Shown here one piece after another: positions 44,982 through 55,632 of a stretch of 64,000 nt of DNA; the stretch's first letter is position 1; every line of letters begins with the position of its first letter. The notes beneath the pieces are model-generated. The model was not told the DNA's origin. It did no database searches and was given only the letters and a program-made list of their open reading frames with translations. Both the position numbers and the translations under genes were made by a program. The stretch comes from Tilletiaria anomala UBC 951 (lineage: Eukaryota > Basidiomycota > Exobasidiomycetes > Georgefischeriales > Tilletiariaceae), in the NCBI RefSeq assembly GCF_000711695.1, contig NW_013546972.1:54694-118693 (forward strand), read 5' to 3'.

Positions 44982-45775
44982 CCTGCCGGCGAAACGTTGC
45001 TGTCGAGCTGATGGCAACGGCTTCGGAGGAGGAGAGAGATGCAGAGGAAGTTGAGGTAACGCGGTGGGCTGCAAGAGGCTAACCAAATGATGAGCCGATC
45101 GCCCAAGCCCCAACGGAGACGGCGAAAAGCTGCGATGCACCAACGCCGAACGCGAAGCGGTTCTACGCTCCTGCCGATGAGGAGAAGGCCCCGCCTCGCG
45201 GTCTACAGCGCAGCGTGGCAGTGACGTCCAGGGACAAAGCCTACATACACGAGCTAGAGCACAGTAGCACCTCGTATGCCGCCTGCGTTGCTGTAGTTAA
45301 CTGCAGTGTGCGGATGACGTTGGATGGAGAAGCTTGTGTGCCCCCAATAACCAGATCGAGGACTGTCTGCGGCTGATGCGCTGATGATCCTGGGATGGCC
45401 TCACTGTGGGTGGGGGTCTCTCTGCTGATGCCGGCTGGCACTGGTTGGCCACACGCGACAGGCGTATAGCAGAGATCGCAGACACACTCCACAGCTGCAG
45501 AGAGTGAGAGCACTCTTTTGTGATGGCTGCAACGCGCGGCGCTGCGCGCAAACTGCTGGCTGGATGAGACTGAGAAGGCAGCAGCCGCCAGGGCAGCGGA
45601 ACAAGAGGAGGCTCTCATCTGCCTCAACACTCAGCATTTTCTTCAACACTCATCGCTTCACTTCGCCTCATCGCAGACTGGTTGGGGTTTCATTTTTGCA
45701 GATACATTTCGTACTTTCTCCCTATGGGTAGGAAACATTGTCTACCGGCCACTTGGATCACAGTATGCTGCGCAT
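44982..45775. other. Intergenic region (forkhead promoter / SSE1 3' region)
   Basis: These 794 bases hold the promoter of the forkhead gene and the SSE1 3' region. Minus-strand open frames here start without ATG and look random. No gene is supported. Confidence 0.5.
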
Positions 45776-48443
45776 CTAATCGACATCCATCTGACCCGGT
45801 CCCTCGCCATCCGCTTTGGCAGCAGCCTCCTGGTCCTCCTTATCGGCCTCCTTGGGCGCATCCTTCTGCTCGCTCTGAGGAGTCTGTGTGCCGCTCGTCT
45901 GCGGAGGCACGCGCGGCTTCGGCTTGTTGACACTGCAGCATCAGCCGAGCAAAGATAAAACGCACAAGTCCGCTCGTCAGTGGCAGCTTTGATAAAACCC
46001 TATGCCACCGCGCGTGTACTCACATTGGCCCGCAGACGTATTGAACTTCGTCCTTGTTCTTGAGGATCTCAGCAGAAGATATCTTCGGGTTGACGTTCTT
46101 GGGCAGCTCGGCCTGCTTGGCCAGGTTGTTGCTGAGCCAACTCTCGACCGTTGCGCACTTCTCGATCACCTTCTGCTTGTCCTCCTCGGTTAGGTGGCTG
46201 TACTTCTCCTCCCCGCCGTTGACTGCAGACATGTACGTGTTGAGAGCCTCGCGCAGCTGTGCAGCAGCTTTGGGACGCGCATCGTTCTCCGCGTACCTGT
46301 GAATGATCGGGTTGCCGAGTTTCTGCAGCGCTGACAGCTTCTCAGAGTAAGATGATTTAGTCGCATCCTCGCCTTCCTCTGAGTACAGCCACTCCTCAGC
46401 AGCATTGAGGTCCTGAAGGAATTTATCCTTCTCCTCAGAAGTCACATAAGCCTTGTGGCGGTCGTCAAGTTTCGAGCGCTGGTCGTAAATGTACTCCTCG
46501 AGCGCATTTTTCGCATTCTGTTAAAGAGCCTCGGCGTCAGCGAACGATAAGCACGTGATGACCCTTTTGTTTGTGACCTACCTCGGTGTCAGTGACGAGC
46601 TTGTCTTGCGCGTACAACTGGCCCTCCTTCTCTTTCATGTCACGCATGATGCTAGGATCCTTGGCGTTGAGTGCAGAGATGACCGTGAGATCATTCTTGC
46701 GTTGCAAAACTTTCTTTTTCTCCGTCTTGGGGGGCGCATCCTTGTCCGTCTCCATAGCAGCAGGGTCGGAAGCCACCGGTACATCCTTCTCCACCTCTTC
46801 GACCACGTAAGCACTCTCGACGTTGAGAATTCCGTGCAGGTTGAGCCTTGCCTTGACCTTGACAATCGAGTGATCTCCTTGCGGGCTTGGGGTGACACCC
46901 TTGATTTGCACAGTCCCGAGCCATGGCTTGATTCCCTTCGGCAACTGTTCAGGCTGTGCATAGAATGCTTCCAGCGAGAAAGGCTCCTTCCTGTAGAAGG
47001 TGAGAATCTTGGTAGAAGGAATTGGGTTGTTAGGCTGGAAGACCACCAGCTCTGTCTCCTCATCGGGCACATCGGGTGCAGGCTCCCAGGTGACCTTAAT
47101 AGGGTAGGGGGTGGTGTCGTGCACAGTGAACTCCCTGACCCTGAAGACGGGAGAGAGAGAGGCGCAAGCGAGTGTGCAACCCCTGCAGACGGCTTCGTCC
47201 TGATTGGATGTGAAGGAAAGGGGCTTGCCGAAGAAGCTCGAAATGCGCTCCTTGAGGGCGGGGACACGAGAGCTGCCGCCGACCATCTCAATGGAGTGAA
47301 TTTGATCCTTGGTGAGGCCAGATTGCGACAGCGCCGCCTCGAGCGGAGCAGTGACGCGATCGAGGAGCGGCGCAATGAGCTCCTCGAATTCCTCCCTTTT
47401 GAGCTGTCCAGATGCGTCAACGTCATTCATGAGGCTCTCGACATTGATAGGAGCGACAGCGTTAGCAGAGAGGACCTTCTTGAGGCGTTCACAGGCGGTG
47501 GCGAGACGGAAAGTGGCTTTAGCATTTGATAGAATATCAAGTTTGTACTTCTGCTTAAATTCGGTGGCAAAGTGCTGCAGCAGGGCCATGTCAAAGTCGC
47601 GGCCGCCAAAGTGGCGGTCCTGCGCAGTGCCGAGAACGTTGAGCTGGCCTTTGACGAACGCGACGACCGCAACCTGGTATGAAGAGTGGCCAATGTCGCA
47701 GAAGACGACGTGGCGAGGTTCGTCTGCTTCAGGCAAGTCGGACTTTGTGATACCGTACCCAAGGGCAGTCGCGGTAGTATCGTTGATCAAGCGCAAGGTG
47801 TTGAGACCAGCAATCTCAGCGGCTTCGAGCATGGCTTTGCGCTGAATATCTGTAAACCAGCTGGGTGTGGAAATGACAACGTCCGACACCACCGCACCGC
47901 CGGACTCCCTTGACGCCGTGTCCCGCAAGCTTCCGAGGTACATCCCCATCATCTGGGTCGCCGAGAAGATCTGCTCCTCCCCCCCGAGCCTAACCTGAGC
48001 ATGATGAACCATGAGTATAATCAGTCTACGAGGCAAAGTAAGCGATCTGACTGACGTAACACACACCTTTGCGCCAACTTCGCCATTCACATCGACCAGT
48101 TCGCAGCCCAAGTATTTTTTCTCAATCTCTTGGATATCCGCATCTTGCAGAGACCTTCCGATCAGACGTTTGAGACTGCCTACAGTGTTCTTGAAGTTGC
48201 TGACCTGTGCAGTCGCCGCAGCTTCGCCCAGTGCACGTGCCTTCTGGCCAAAAGAGATGAGCGAAGGCGTCGCTCGGCTGGAAGCGGAGTTCAACAGAAC
48301 ATCGATGCCCGATCGGCTGTTGCAAACGTAAACGAGGCAAAGGTGAGTCTTCACTACTGTGCGAAGACATTCGCATTGAGAACTCACCGCGCGGCGCCGA
48401 TCTTGGATGTCGAGTTACCGACGTCGATGCCGATGCAAGCCAT
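45776..48443 (-). CDS. SSE1: Hsp110-family chaperone, nucleotide exchange factor for Hsp70
   Basis: Exons 48443-48388, 48316-48067, 47994-46582, 46517-46024 and 45932-45776 give 789 residues, all in phase. The N-terminal ATPase domain starts MACIGIDVGNSTSKIGAARR and contains SDVVISTPSWFTDIQRKAML, CDIGHSSYQVAVVAF and IEMVGGSSRVPALKERISSF. The beta-sandwich domain and the long helical C-terminal domain (AEEWLYSEEGEDATKSSYSE and onward) distinguish it from ordinary Hsp70. The protein ends MDVD after an acidic, disordered tail. SSE1 releases ADP from cytosolic Hsp70 and holds unfolded proteins. Regulation by heat shock factor is supported by two heat-shock elements and a TATA sequence just upstream. 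Confidence 0.95.
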
Positions 48444-48530
48444 TGTGATATGGCGCACCTGTGAAACTTGAGTATGGCGATTGGTGGAGTGGACGTAGAG
48501 TACCCCGAGAATATGATGCCCTTAGTGTTC

Positions 48531-48536
48531 TATATA
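48531..48536 (-). promoter_or_regulatory. TATA element of SSE1
   Basis: TATATA lies about 90 bases before the SSE1 ATG and downstream of the heat-shock elements, a normal arrangement. Confidence 0.5.
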
Positions 48537-48574
48537 CGCGGACGAGCAGGTGAAGCGAAGAATTGCCGCCAGGG

Positions 48575-48582
48575 TTCTTGAA
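48575..48582. promoter_or_regulatory. Heat-shock element half (TTCnnGAA)
   Basis: TTCTTGAA is one inverted pair of heat-shock-factor units, about 130 bases upstream of SSE1. Confidence 0.6.
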
Positions 48583-48607
48583 ATCTGACGTTACCCAAAA
48601 TTGGAAC

Positions 48608-48620
48608 GAACCTTCTGGAA
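48608..48620. promoter_or_regulatory. Heat-shock element of three perfect units
   Basis: GAACCTTCTGGAA reads GAAnnTTCnnGAA, three alternating units with perfect spacing, about 165 bases upstream of SSE1 and 333 bases upstream of SMD3. It matches the consensus for heat shock factor exactly. Confidence 0.75.
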
Positions 48621-48952
48621 AGGTCTGGGGAGTACAAGCCATTAACCCTACTTCTCTGGAGTTCGCGCCTTTCTTTCTTCTCATCCCCCTTCAAGCCGCA
48701 CATGCATACGCGTCCGTCGTCCGTCGTCCAGCTTGATGCTTGCTGCTTGTGTTGTCCGTGCATCGGCCCATCCACGATATCGTACTCGTTCGAAGGTTGC
48801 GGAGTGGATCTTTCCAAGGACAACTTCAGCTGATCGGGTTACACACGTAAGAGAGTCAATACCAGGAGCAGAAGCCCGAATAGCACAACCAGCGCGTCTT
48901 GGCTCCGCTCAGCTCTGCTCGACCGAATTGCTCTCGTACAATTCTGGTTATC

Positions 48953-49575
48953 ATGGGCTCGCTGGGGATTCCGGTCAAGCTGTTGCACGAAGCACTCGGC
49001 CATGTGATCACAGTGGAGATCAAGGGTGGGTCTTCCTACCGGGGAAAGTTATTCGAGGGTAAGTGGTGGGCTCGATGGTTGACTGTGGCTCAATCAGCAG
49101 CCTGCTGATTCGGTTCCTTTTTTGGTTCCTCAGCCGAGGACAACTTGAACGTTTCGCTCAAGGAAGTAACCGTAACCGCTCGGGACGGGAAGCAAAGTCC
49201 GATGGACAGTGTATACATTCGAGGGAGTATGATCAGGTCAGTTTTGTCCCGAACCATTCCTGTCGAACTTCCCGTCGCTGAAAGCAATATATGCATCCGT
49301 GGCCTGTGCACAATTCAAAGGTTCATCGTTGTTCCAGACATGCTGCAACAAGCTCCGATGTTCAAACGAGTCGGGCCGAATGCGATGAAGGGGCGTGGCA
49401 TCGGTAGTGCCCGTGGTCGTGCGACCATTCTCAGAGGTGAGATCACTTCTCACTATCATTCGGCAGTTCTGCCATACTCATCCAGATGTGCTTGCATCCA
49501 CCTCCTTCCATCTGTTCAGCTCAATCCCGAAGAGGGCGAGGGCAAGCGCCTCGGTCGCAGGGCATCAGACGATAG
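48953..49575 (+). CDS. SMD3: Spliceosomal Sm protein D3
   Basis: Exons 48953-49058, 49134-49236, 49321-49436 and 49520-49575 give 126 residues. Sm motif 1 is GIPVKLLHEALGHVITVEIK and GGSSYRGKLFEAEDNLNVSL. Sm motif 2 is VYIRGSMIRFIVVPDML. The tail is short and Arg/Gly-rich (GRGIGSARGRA, QSRRGRGQAPRSQ), as in other SmD3 proteins, where such arginines are methylated. SmD3 is a core ring subunit of U1, U2, U4 and U5 snRNPs. The gene is divergent to SSE1 and convergent with the sideroflexin gene. It has three introns in 400 coding bases. Confidence 0.95.
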
Positions 49576-49657
49576 CTGCATTCTGCTAACTGCATAATCG
49601 TGTCACCTCAAATTTGCGTCAGCATGGAGACGCGCATCTCCCCGTCAAGCCAAGGGC

Positions 49658-51058
49658 TCACAGACCCTTATTGTATTCTAGCTGATGTACAGGCTTGCCA
49701 TCCCCATCTTTTAAGCTATGGAATCTAGGTTCGAGCTTCGAGACGTCTATGCTCGCGTCTTGCGGGAAGACAGCGATAGCGGGAGGTAAGAATGCGAGGA
49801 GAGATATGCCAATGAGCGTGACTTCTGCTATCCTGGGTGCGATTCCCACCGTCGGTACGATCCTTCGTCGCTGCGCCCACGACAAGAGAAGAGGCGGGAG
49901 AACAAGGGTGGGCACTGTAGAGCACATGCCCGATTTTGGCGCAAAAGTTCAATCAACCTGCCCGCTACACATGCCACAAACTTCGCTGGCACTCACTATT
50001 GATGAAAATGCGCGATGCGGCTGTCATGCCGACGGCCCGTTGTCCTGCAACGACACTGTTTCCCACTTCCTTCCGCTCACCCGAATCGGTCTTGCTGTAC
50101 ACCTTGGTACCGTGCAGCATTTCCCTCCACCGCATCGCGCCGACGTTGACCACAGAGGCACTGCCAACAGCGACAAAAGGCACGAGTCGACCAAGTATCG
50201 CCCGCGTCCCTGGGGCGACATTGCGCATGCGCGGGATGGCTTGAGTCAACCCGACAGAGATGCCAACTGCGGCCGAAGTTGCCGCCGCATATGCCCCGGC
50301 GATTTCGCCTGTAGTCATCTGGGGGCCTGATTTGTTCGCGTTGGCGGCATTGACACAGCTGTTCAGACTCTGATTCGCCCATTGCCAGAAGATGATGGTT
50401 TTGAGAGAGGTGCTCGGCATCAGCATCCCTATTTAGGTAAAAGGACGGTCAGTGATTCTCCGTTTGGCGAAAAGGGTAAGGTAATGTCGCACCTCCGACA
50501 ATAATTAAATTTGTAGGCACGAATGCAGACTGGCAAGATGTTGATTAGCTTTATTCCATGAGAGTGAGCTCTTCAGCCTCGCCACGTTTCGGAATTCACC
50601 ATTCTGAATGGCAAGGGGATAGTCTCTCCACTAAGCGACGAGAGTGAACGAGGCTAGTGTATCAGCCTGGTGTCCTGGCCTCGTTGCGTCAGTGCTCAAC
50701 GCACTCACGTGTCTGGATGCACTGAGCTTTGCACTATTTGCTTTGCTCTCCAGTACTGCTCAGCTTCGGTTCGAGGTACCAGATACGGAACTCGCCGTTG
50801 ACGAATGGCGTCGTCGTATTTGTCAACTGTGCGCTTTGCATCTTCGAGTTGTTTATTCGTAGCAAGCAAAGTCAAAGGAGACGTCACGGTAATGAAGTGG
50901 CGTAATCGCCCTAGATAAGTACTCAGGTCATGACGCGGGATCGCTGTGTGGTAGAGTTGGAGTGCACGTTTCCTTCTTAGCCATTATCAAGAGGCAGAAG
51001 GTCGATGAATATCAAGCTACTTACAGATATCGACGTCATTCTCTCCTGTCTCAGTCAT
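49658..51058 (-). CDS. FSF1: Sideroflexin family mitochondrial carrier
   Basis: Six exons, 51058-51025, 50943-50709, 50630-50600, 50529-50493, 50428-49997 and 49914-49658, give 341 residues with consistent phases. Conserved blocks are IPRHDLSTYLGRLRHF near the start, YWRAKQIVQSSVHPDTGETI with PLPFRMSAFVPTNLIIVGG, MLMPSTSLKTIIFWQWANQS with LNSCVNAANAN, and then four or five membrane helices ending before VFPQDASIDVSKLEP. Sideroflexins sit in the inner mitochondrial membrane, and the human members move serine for one-carbon metabolism. Exons 3 and 4 are only 31 and 37 bases. The final acceptor near 49915 was chosen because it restores the conserved MPTLVLPP segment. Confidence 0.9.
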
Positions 51059-51693
51059 GTCGCAGGGAGAAGCCCACTGTAACTTGAAGGGTGAGGTACA
51101 CTGATACGGGTGCTGCTTCCGCCGCCGGTGGAAAGATTGGGGCCCGAGGTATGGCGAGATGACAATTCTGGTCGAGTTAATAACCCTCTGTGGGTGCTGG
51201 TTCCATACAGCCGGAGTGAAGCATGTCCCCTTTCCCAAATTAGCGGCCTGTCAACGTCCCTATGTATCACATCCGAAGTCTGGCGAAGCCCAACAGCTAG
51301 CGGCGGAAATTGGTCGATCCTACATAGTTCCAAAGTCAGTCACGCCGCACTGGGTACCTCATCGTTACTCGGTACTCAGGAAGTTGGTGTCCTCCGAATC
51401 TGCATAATATAATAGAATACACTGAAACATGCAACTATCGGCCGAGAAGAATGCTGGAGGGTGGTAGTGAGGTTTTGACAAATTGTCAAAAGTCGACATT
51501 GCACCGAATTTGGCCCCACGAGCCCGCTGCGGATTTTATTCAGCCCGCGCAGCACGAGCTGGGCCAGCGTCACGCTATGAGCGGCAAGCCTGTCGTCGAC
51601 GTCGACTTTCAGCATTTCAGCTATCTTTGATTTCAGTAGCACATATCTTGCTGCCATCCAAGATCAAGCACGACATTGGCAACGATCTTCACA
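51059..51693. other. Divergent intergenic region (sideroflexin / RPL7)
   Basis: These 635 bases should hold both promoters. No gene or clear element is seen. The short frames here are random. Confidence 0.5.
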
Positions 51694-53161
51694 ATGTCGA
51701 CCTCGGTGCCCGCATACGAAAGCGTCCTCCAGCCGGAGACTCTTCTCAAGAAGAGGAAGACCGATGAGGCGAAGAGACAGGAGAAGATCGCCAAGGCGGC
51801 AGAGCTCCGCAAGGTGAGTTTCGACGCAAGACTATGCTCCACCCTAAGGTCTTTATCAAACAAGGGAACAGGTGAACCAGGTCGCTCATCGGTGCCGGCT
51901 GAAACCGAGCCGAGCGTGGTGTTCAAATGGAGGCCAAAGGAGTGAAGGTCGGAGGAGTCCACGGGCTATTGAAGGAATGTAAGGCCATGTCTTTGCATTC
52001 GCTTAGTGAGAGGTACACGGGCAGGTAGGGCGAGCGGGGACCTCTCAAAGCAGGAGCTCCCATTGCTGGTTGCAGTGAACAACTCTTCTAGCGGTGAGCA
52101 AAGTATAACACGTTGGCTGCGAAACCAACAAGTAGGATCTCTTCGAGAGGGTGTGGGAGGCTGTCCAAGATGTACAACAATCAACTTTTGTTGGCTAGCC
52201 CCATGGGCAGTGTTGCCGCAAACATACCATCTTTCGGGTCTGAGACAGTGCAGACCCACATCACTCTGGATCCAGGGCGATTCGGATTAGACGACAATTC
52301 AGTCATGGGATTCTTGCGTTGGGTCGTGCGCTGATCTGATTTGCATCGTGCTGATTCTTCCGACAACAGGCTCGCAAGAACAAGCGCCAGGTCATCTTCA
52401 AGCGTGCTGAGCAGTACGTGAAGGAGTACCAATCAAGGGAGCGCGAAGAGATCCGTCTGCGCAGGCTGGCCAAGTCTCAAGGCGAGTTCTTTGTCCCCGC
52501 GCAACCAAAGGTCGTCTTCGTCATCCGCCTTCGTGGTATCTGCAACATTGCCCCGAGTGAGTGTCCGCAATTGCTGCCTGTCGTGTTGGTAAGCTTGTAT
52601 GCTGATCGGATCTTTACCTTGTGCAGAGCCGCGAAAGGTTCTTCAGCTGCTTCGCCTGCTCCAGGTCAACAATGGCGTCTTCGTCAAGTTGACCAAGGCC
52701 ACCTCCCAGATGCTCCAGATTGTGGAGCCATACGTGACTTACGGCGAGCCCAATGTCAAGACCATCCGGGATCTTGTCTACAAGCGTGGCTACGCCAAGA
52801 TCAACAAGCAGCGCATTCCTATCACCGACAACAACCTCATTGAGAAGGAACTGGGCAAGTTCGGCATCATTAGCATCGAGGACATCATTCACGGTATGTG
52901 CTCTGCCAAGGAATGGTTCTTTCTGCTCTGCAGATTTGTGAGAGCCGTTGCTGATGACCCACATCCTGCAATCTGCTGTCTATAGAGATTGCAACTGCCG
53001 GTCCGAACTTCAAGGCTGTGACTCAATTCCTCTGGCCGTTCAAGCTGTCAAACCCCAATGGCGGGTTCCGTGCTCGCAAGCTCAAGCACTTTGTTGAGCA
53101 GAACGGTGACACCGGTGACCGGGAGGACCACCTTCCTGCCCTTGTCAAGAAGATGATCTAA
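51694..53161 (+). CDS. RPL7: Cytosolic ribosomal protein L7 (uL30)
   Basis: Exons 51694-51813, 52370-52556, 52627-52893 and 52986-53161 give 249 residues, the usual length. The basic N-terminal arm ([20 protein letters not shown]) is followed by [20 protein letters not shown] and [20 protein letters not shown], then [40 protein letters not shown] and the end [15 protein letters not shown], all diagnostic of uL30. The protein is part of the large ribosomal subunit. The first intron is 556 bases, five to eight times longer than its neighbours. In yeast, RPL7 introns host box C/D snoRNAs, but no clear C and D box pair could be found here. Confidence 0.97.
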
Positions 53162-55632
53162 GGACTGAGCTGTGGCGAATGACCCTACAGCAGCCTCAGT
53201 CGTGGCCCCCGTAGCAATATGGCTGCTTTGAACGAGCAGCCGGGTGTCTTTTAGCAGCGCTTTGCAGCCTCAGCGGCACCGGCGAGAAGGATGCATTTGG
53301 GGCAATGTGTTCAGACTGCGCGCTCCAGGCGTGCAACACGAGTAGAGGTAGGGCAAGGTAGTACGAGAGGCTGGATGAAGCAGTCGTGCATACCGCGTGT
53401 CCCAAAAGATTTTATGCATCATTACGGCACATGTACTCTTTGGTCCCCGCGAATACGCTTTCAAGATTCAAGTTCGAGTGCACCTCGACTATTCAGTGAC
53501 GCGCACTTTTGGCGAGACATGAATGTCTTGATTCATAAAGCAAGGCTCTCTTGTCGCGATCTGTTATCGACTTGAAGCAGCTTCTCTGGTAAATCCTGGT
53601 CCGTGGATCGCAGCTGGTCGCATAAGGCAGGTTCGCTGGCAAACCTGCCCTTGCGACGGCCAAGCGACCACATCACGATGTTTGCTGAGCAAGCCAGCAA
53701 GGATGAAAGAAAGATAGGTCGAGCCTGGTTCTAGATTGGTGCACGTATGTATCATGTCGCCCTCGAAGAAGTACATGCCAACTTGGCGTCGACTTTTGAG
53801 TGCTTTGAGGAGACACAGCGGGAGGTCAAGTAAGCAATTCCCTCCGGTATACATGACAAGTTCACGAGTTGCGGCAATGCGGGCCTAGGGTCTTGGAATC
53901 TACTAAAAATCTGTAGCATTGTGAACCGGGAAAACATAATAGCAAATGGTTCTACATGTGTGACAAGTGAAAGCCGTATGAAGGGGCATCACGATTCATA
54001 GGGTGGATGGCCATGCCGGCATAGCATGCGAGACAAATGGAGGGGCGGGCGGACGCGGATTGCCGACGCTGATTTTTGAATGGGCTTTGCACTCAGGCTA
54101 GATCACAGTCCCAACTGTCGAGTGGCGCTGCGAATGAATTCATCTCACATCCTTCTTCCGGCTTCCCGTTTTTTCGGCGTCAGTGCCGACGGAGCATTGG
54201 ACGTCTCAGATGGTGAAGGATCGAAAGGATCACGTGACAACCCATTGAGCCTTGCCGTGGCAACGAGCCCCACCATCGGCACCAACACCAACGTTTCCCT
54301 TGTTATCACTCATGCTAGACAATGCTATATGCACATGTATGCTCCTCAGACTTGTATGGATCTAGCCATTCTCCCTGTCTTCATAGAGCGCTTTTTCACC
54401 TCTGACATTGGTTTACTGTAACCGCCAATGCCCGCAACAATAGGTTGACTGCAGCCTTGCATAAATGGACCTGTGTGGCTGCATCCTTCCAGTGACTAGC
54501 CCCTCCTGTTCATTGTTGGCCATTGCGCAATTTGTCTACTTGCCTTGATTTCTTCATCATTTTCATCTCTGTTCCCTGTTCTCTGTCTTCTGTTCTCTGT
54601 GTACTGATCGTCTGATCACTATGGATAGATGCGCAGCCAGATATTGTCCCGTACTCCGTGACGAAGGCGAATGAGCTCGTCCGACGTGATGTGTGCACAG
54701 TGGAGCGCAGACTTGCATTGGCTATCACTGATCATCATCGAGGACCTTTACGGAAGACCGTGCAACAGCCTGTATGAGACTGGAGCCTCAAACCACTCGC
54801 ATTGTCTCATCCTCCGTCAATCAATCCTTACCCAGAATGTATCCCCTTGAATGCTCTCGATGAGACCTTGTTGCTGAGATTATCATGAGGAAGAAGATAA
54901 GTCTTTTACGTGCTACAATACGGTGTGCATAGTGCAGGGACGATGTGTCGATACAGGCAGCTGGTGCTCTGACTGTGACTGCGTGACAAGGAGTGATCTG
55001 GAGTGATGGAGTCACAGCAAAAGAGTCAGAGAGGGAGGGCGATGAACATATACTCGTACATATACATAATTGGACTGCCGCGAGTCCCGAATGTGCGAGA
55101 AATATGCAGCACGAAATGTCGACGGTTGGTTCCTTGCGTCGGAAAAGCGTGTCCATCTGGCTCCCAATTGCATACGTTCATCGGAAACGTTGCTTGCAAC
55201 TTGAACACATCCACCCAATAAGGCGATCTTCGTAAGCCTCGATTCCTTCGCACCTCGGGCTGGCTGCCGGGCACACGGGTGACGGTACATATCACTGTCG
55301 CGCCTTGTCAGTCGATGACACAAGGCGACGCAAGGACATGCTGAGAGAGAGAAAAAGGCCGTCATCCCACGAGGCACGAGATATTGGCTGCTTCAGCGTA
55401 GCATCGAGTCGCGCAGCTTCAGCTTTCGACGGCTGAATAGACATTGACCAAGAGATATCTGTTTGTGCGTGCCTTGGCACGAATTTGCGTCACAGCACTC
55501 CCGTCTCGCAAGGCCTTCCATATAAGTTATCCTCACCATTCGCCAACGCTCTCCTGTTTCAAAGGCAAATTGGCAACCGCCTTCCAACCACCTCCTTACG
55601 TCTCGAGCGGTGTACACCTCACCTTGAACAGT
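53162..55632. other. Long intergenic region with one copy of a dispersed repeat
   Basis: These 2.5 kb lie between RPL7 and the transcription factor gene. Copy B of the dispersed repeat is at about 54212-54444. Alternating CT/TG tracts lie near 54555-54605. Short frames occur on both strands, but none resembles a protein I know. Confidence 0.5.
54212..54444 (+). repeat. Dispersed repeat, copy B
   Basis: This is the partner of the element at 42012-42216, in the same orientation. It includes GTGAAGGAT, CACGTGAC, TTGAGCC with TTGCCG, TGCTCCTCAGACT, GGATCTAG and CCAATGC with CGCAACAA. It is about 30 bases longer because of insertions in its middle. Confidence 0.7.

Noticed and set aside
46555-47529. 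324-codon plus-strand frame
   Set aside because: It is antisense to the conserved SSE1 coding sequence.
51814-52369. Box C/D snoRNA in the RPL7 intron
   Set aside because: No RTGATGA box with a matching CTGA box was found; kept only as an open question.
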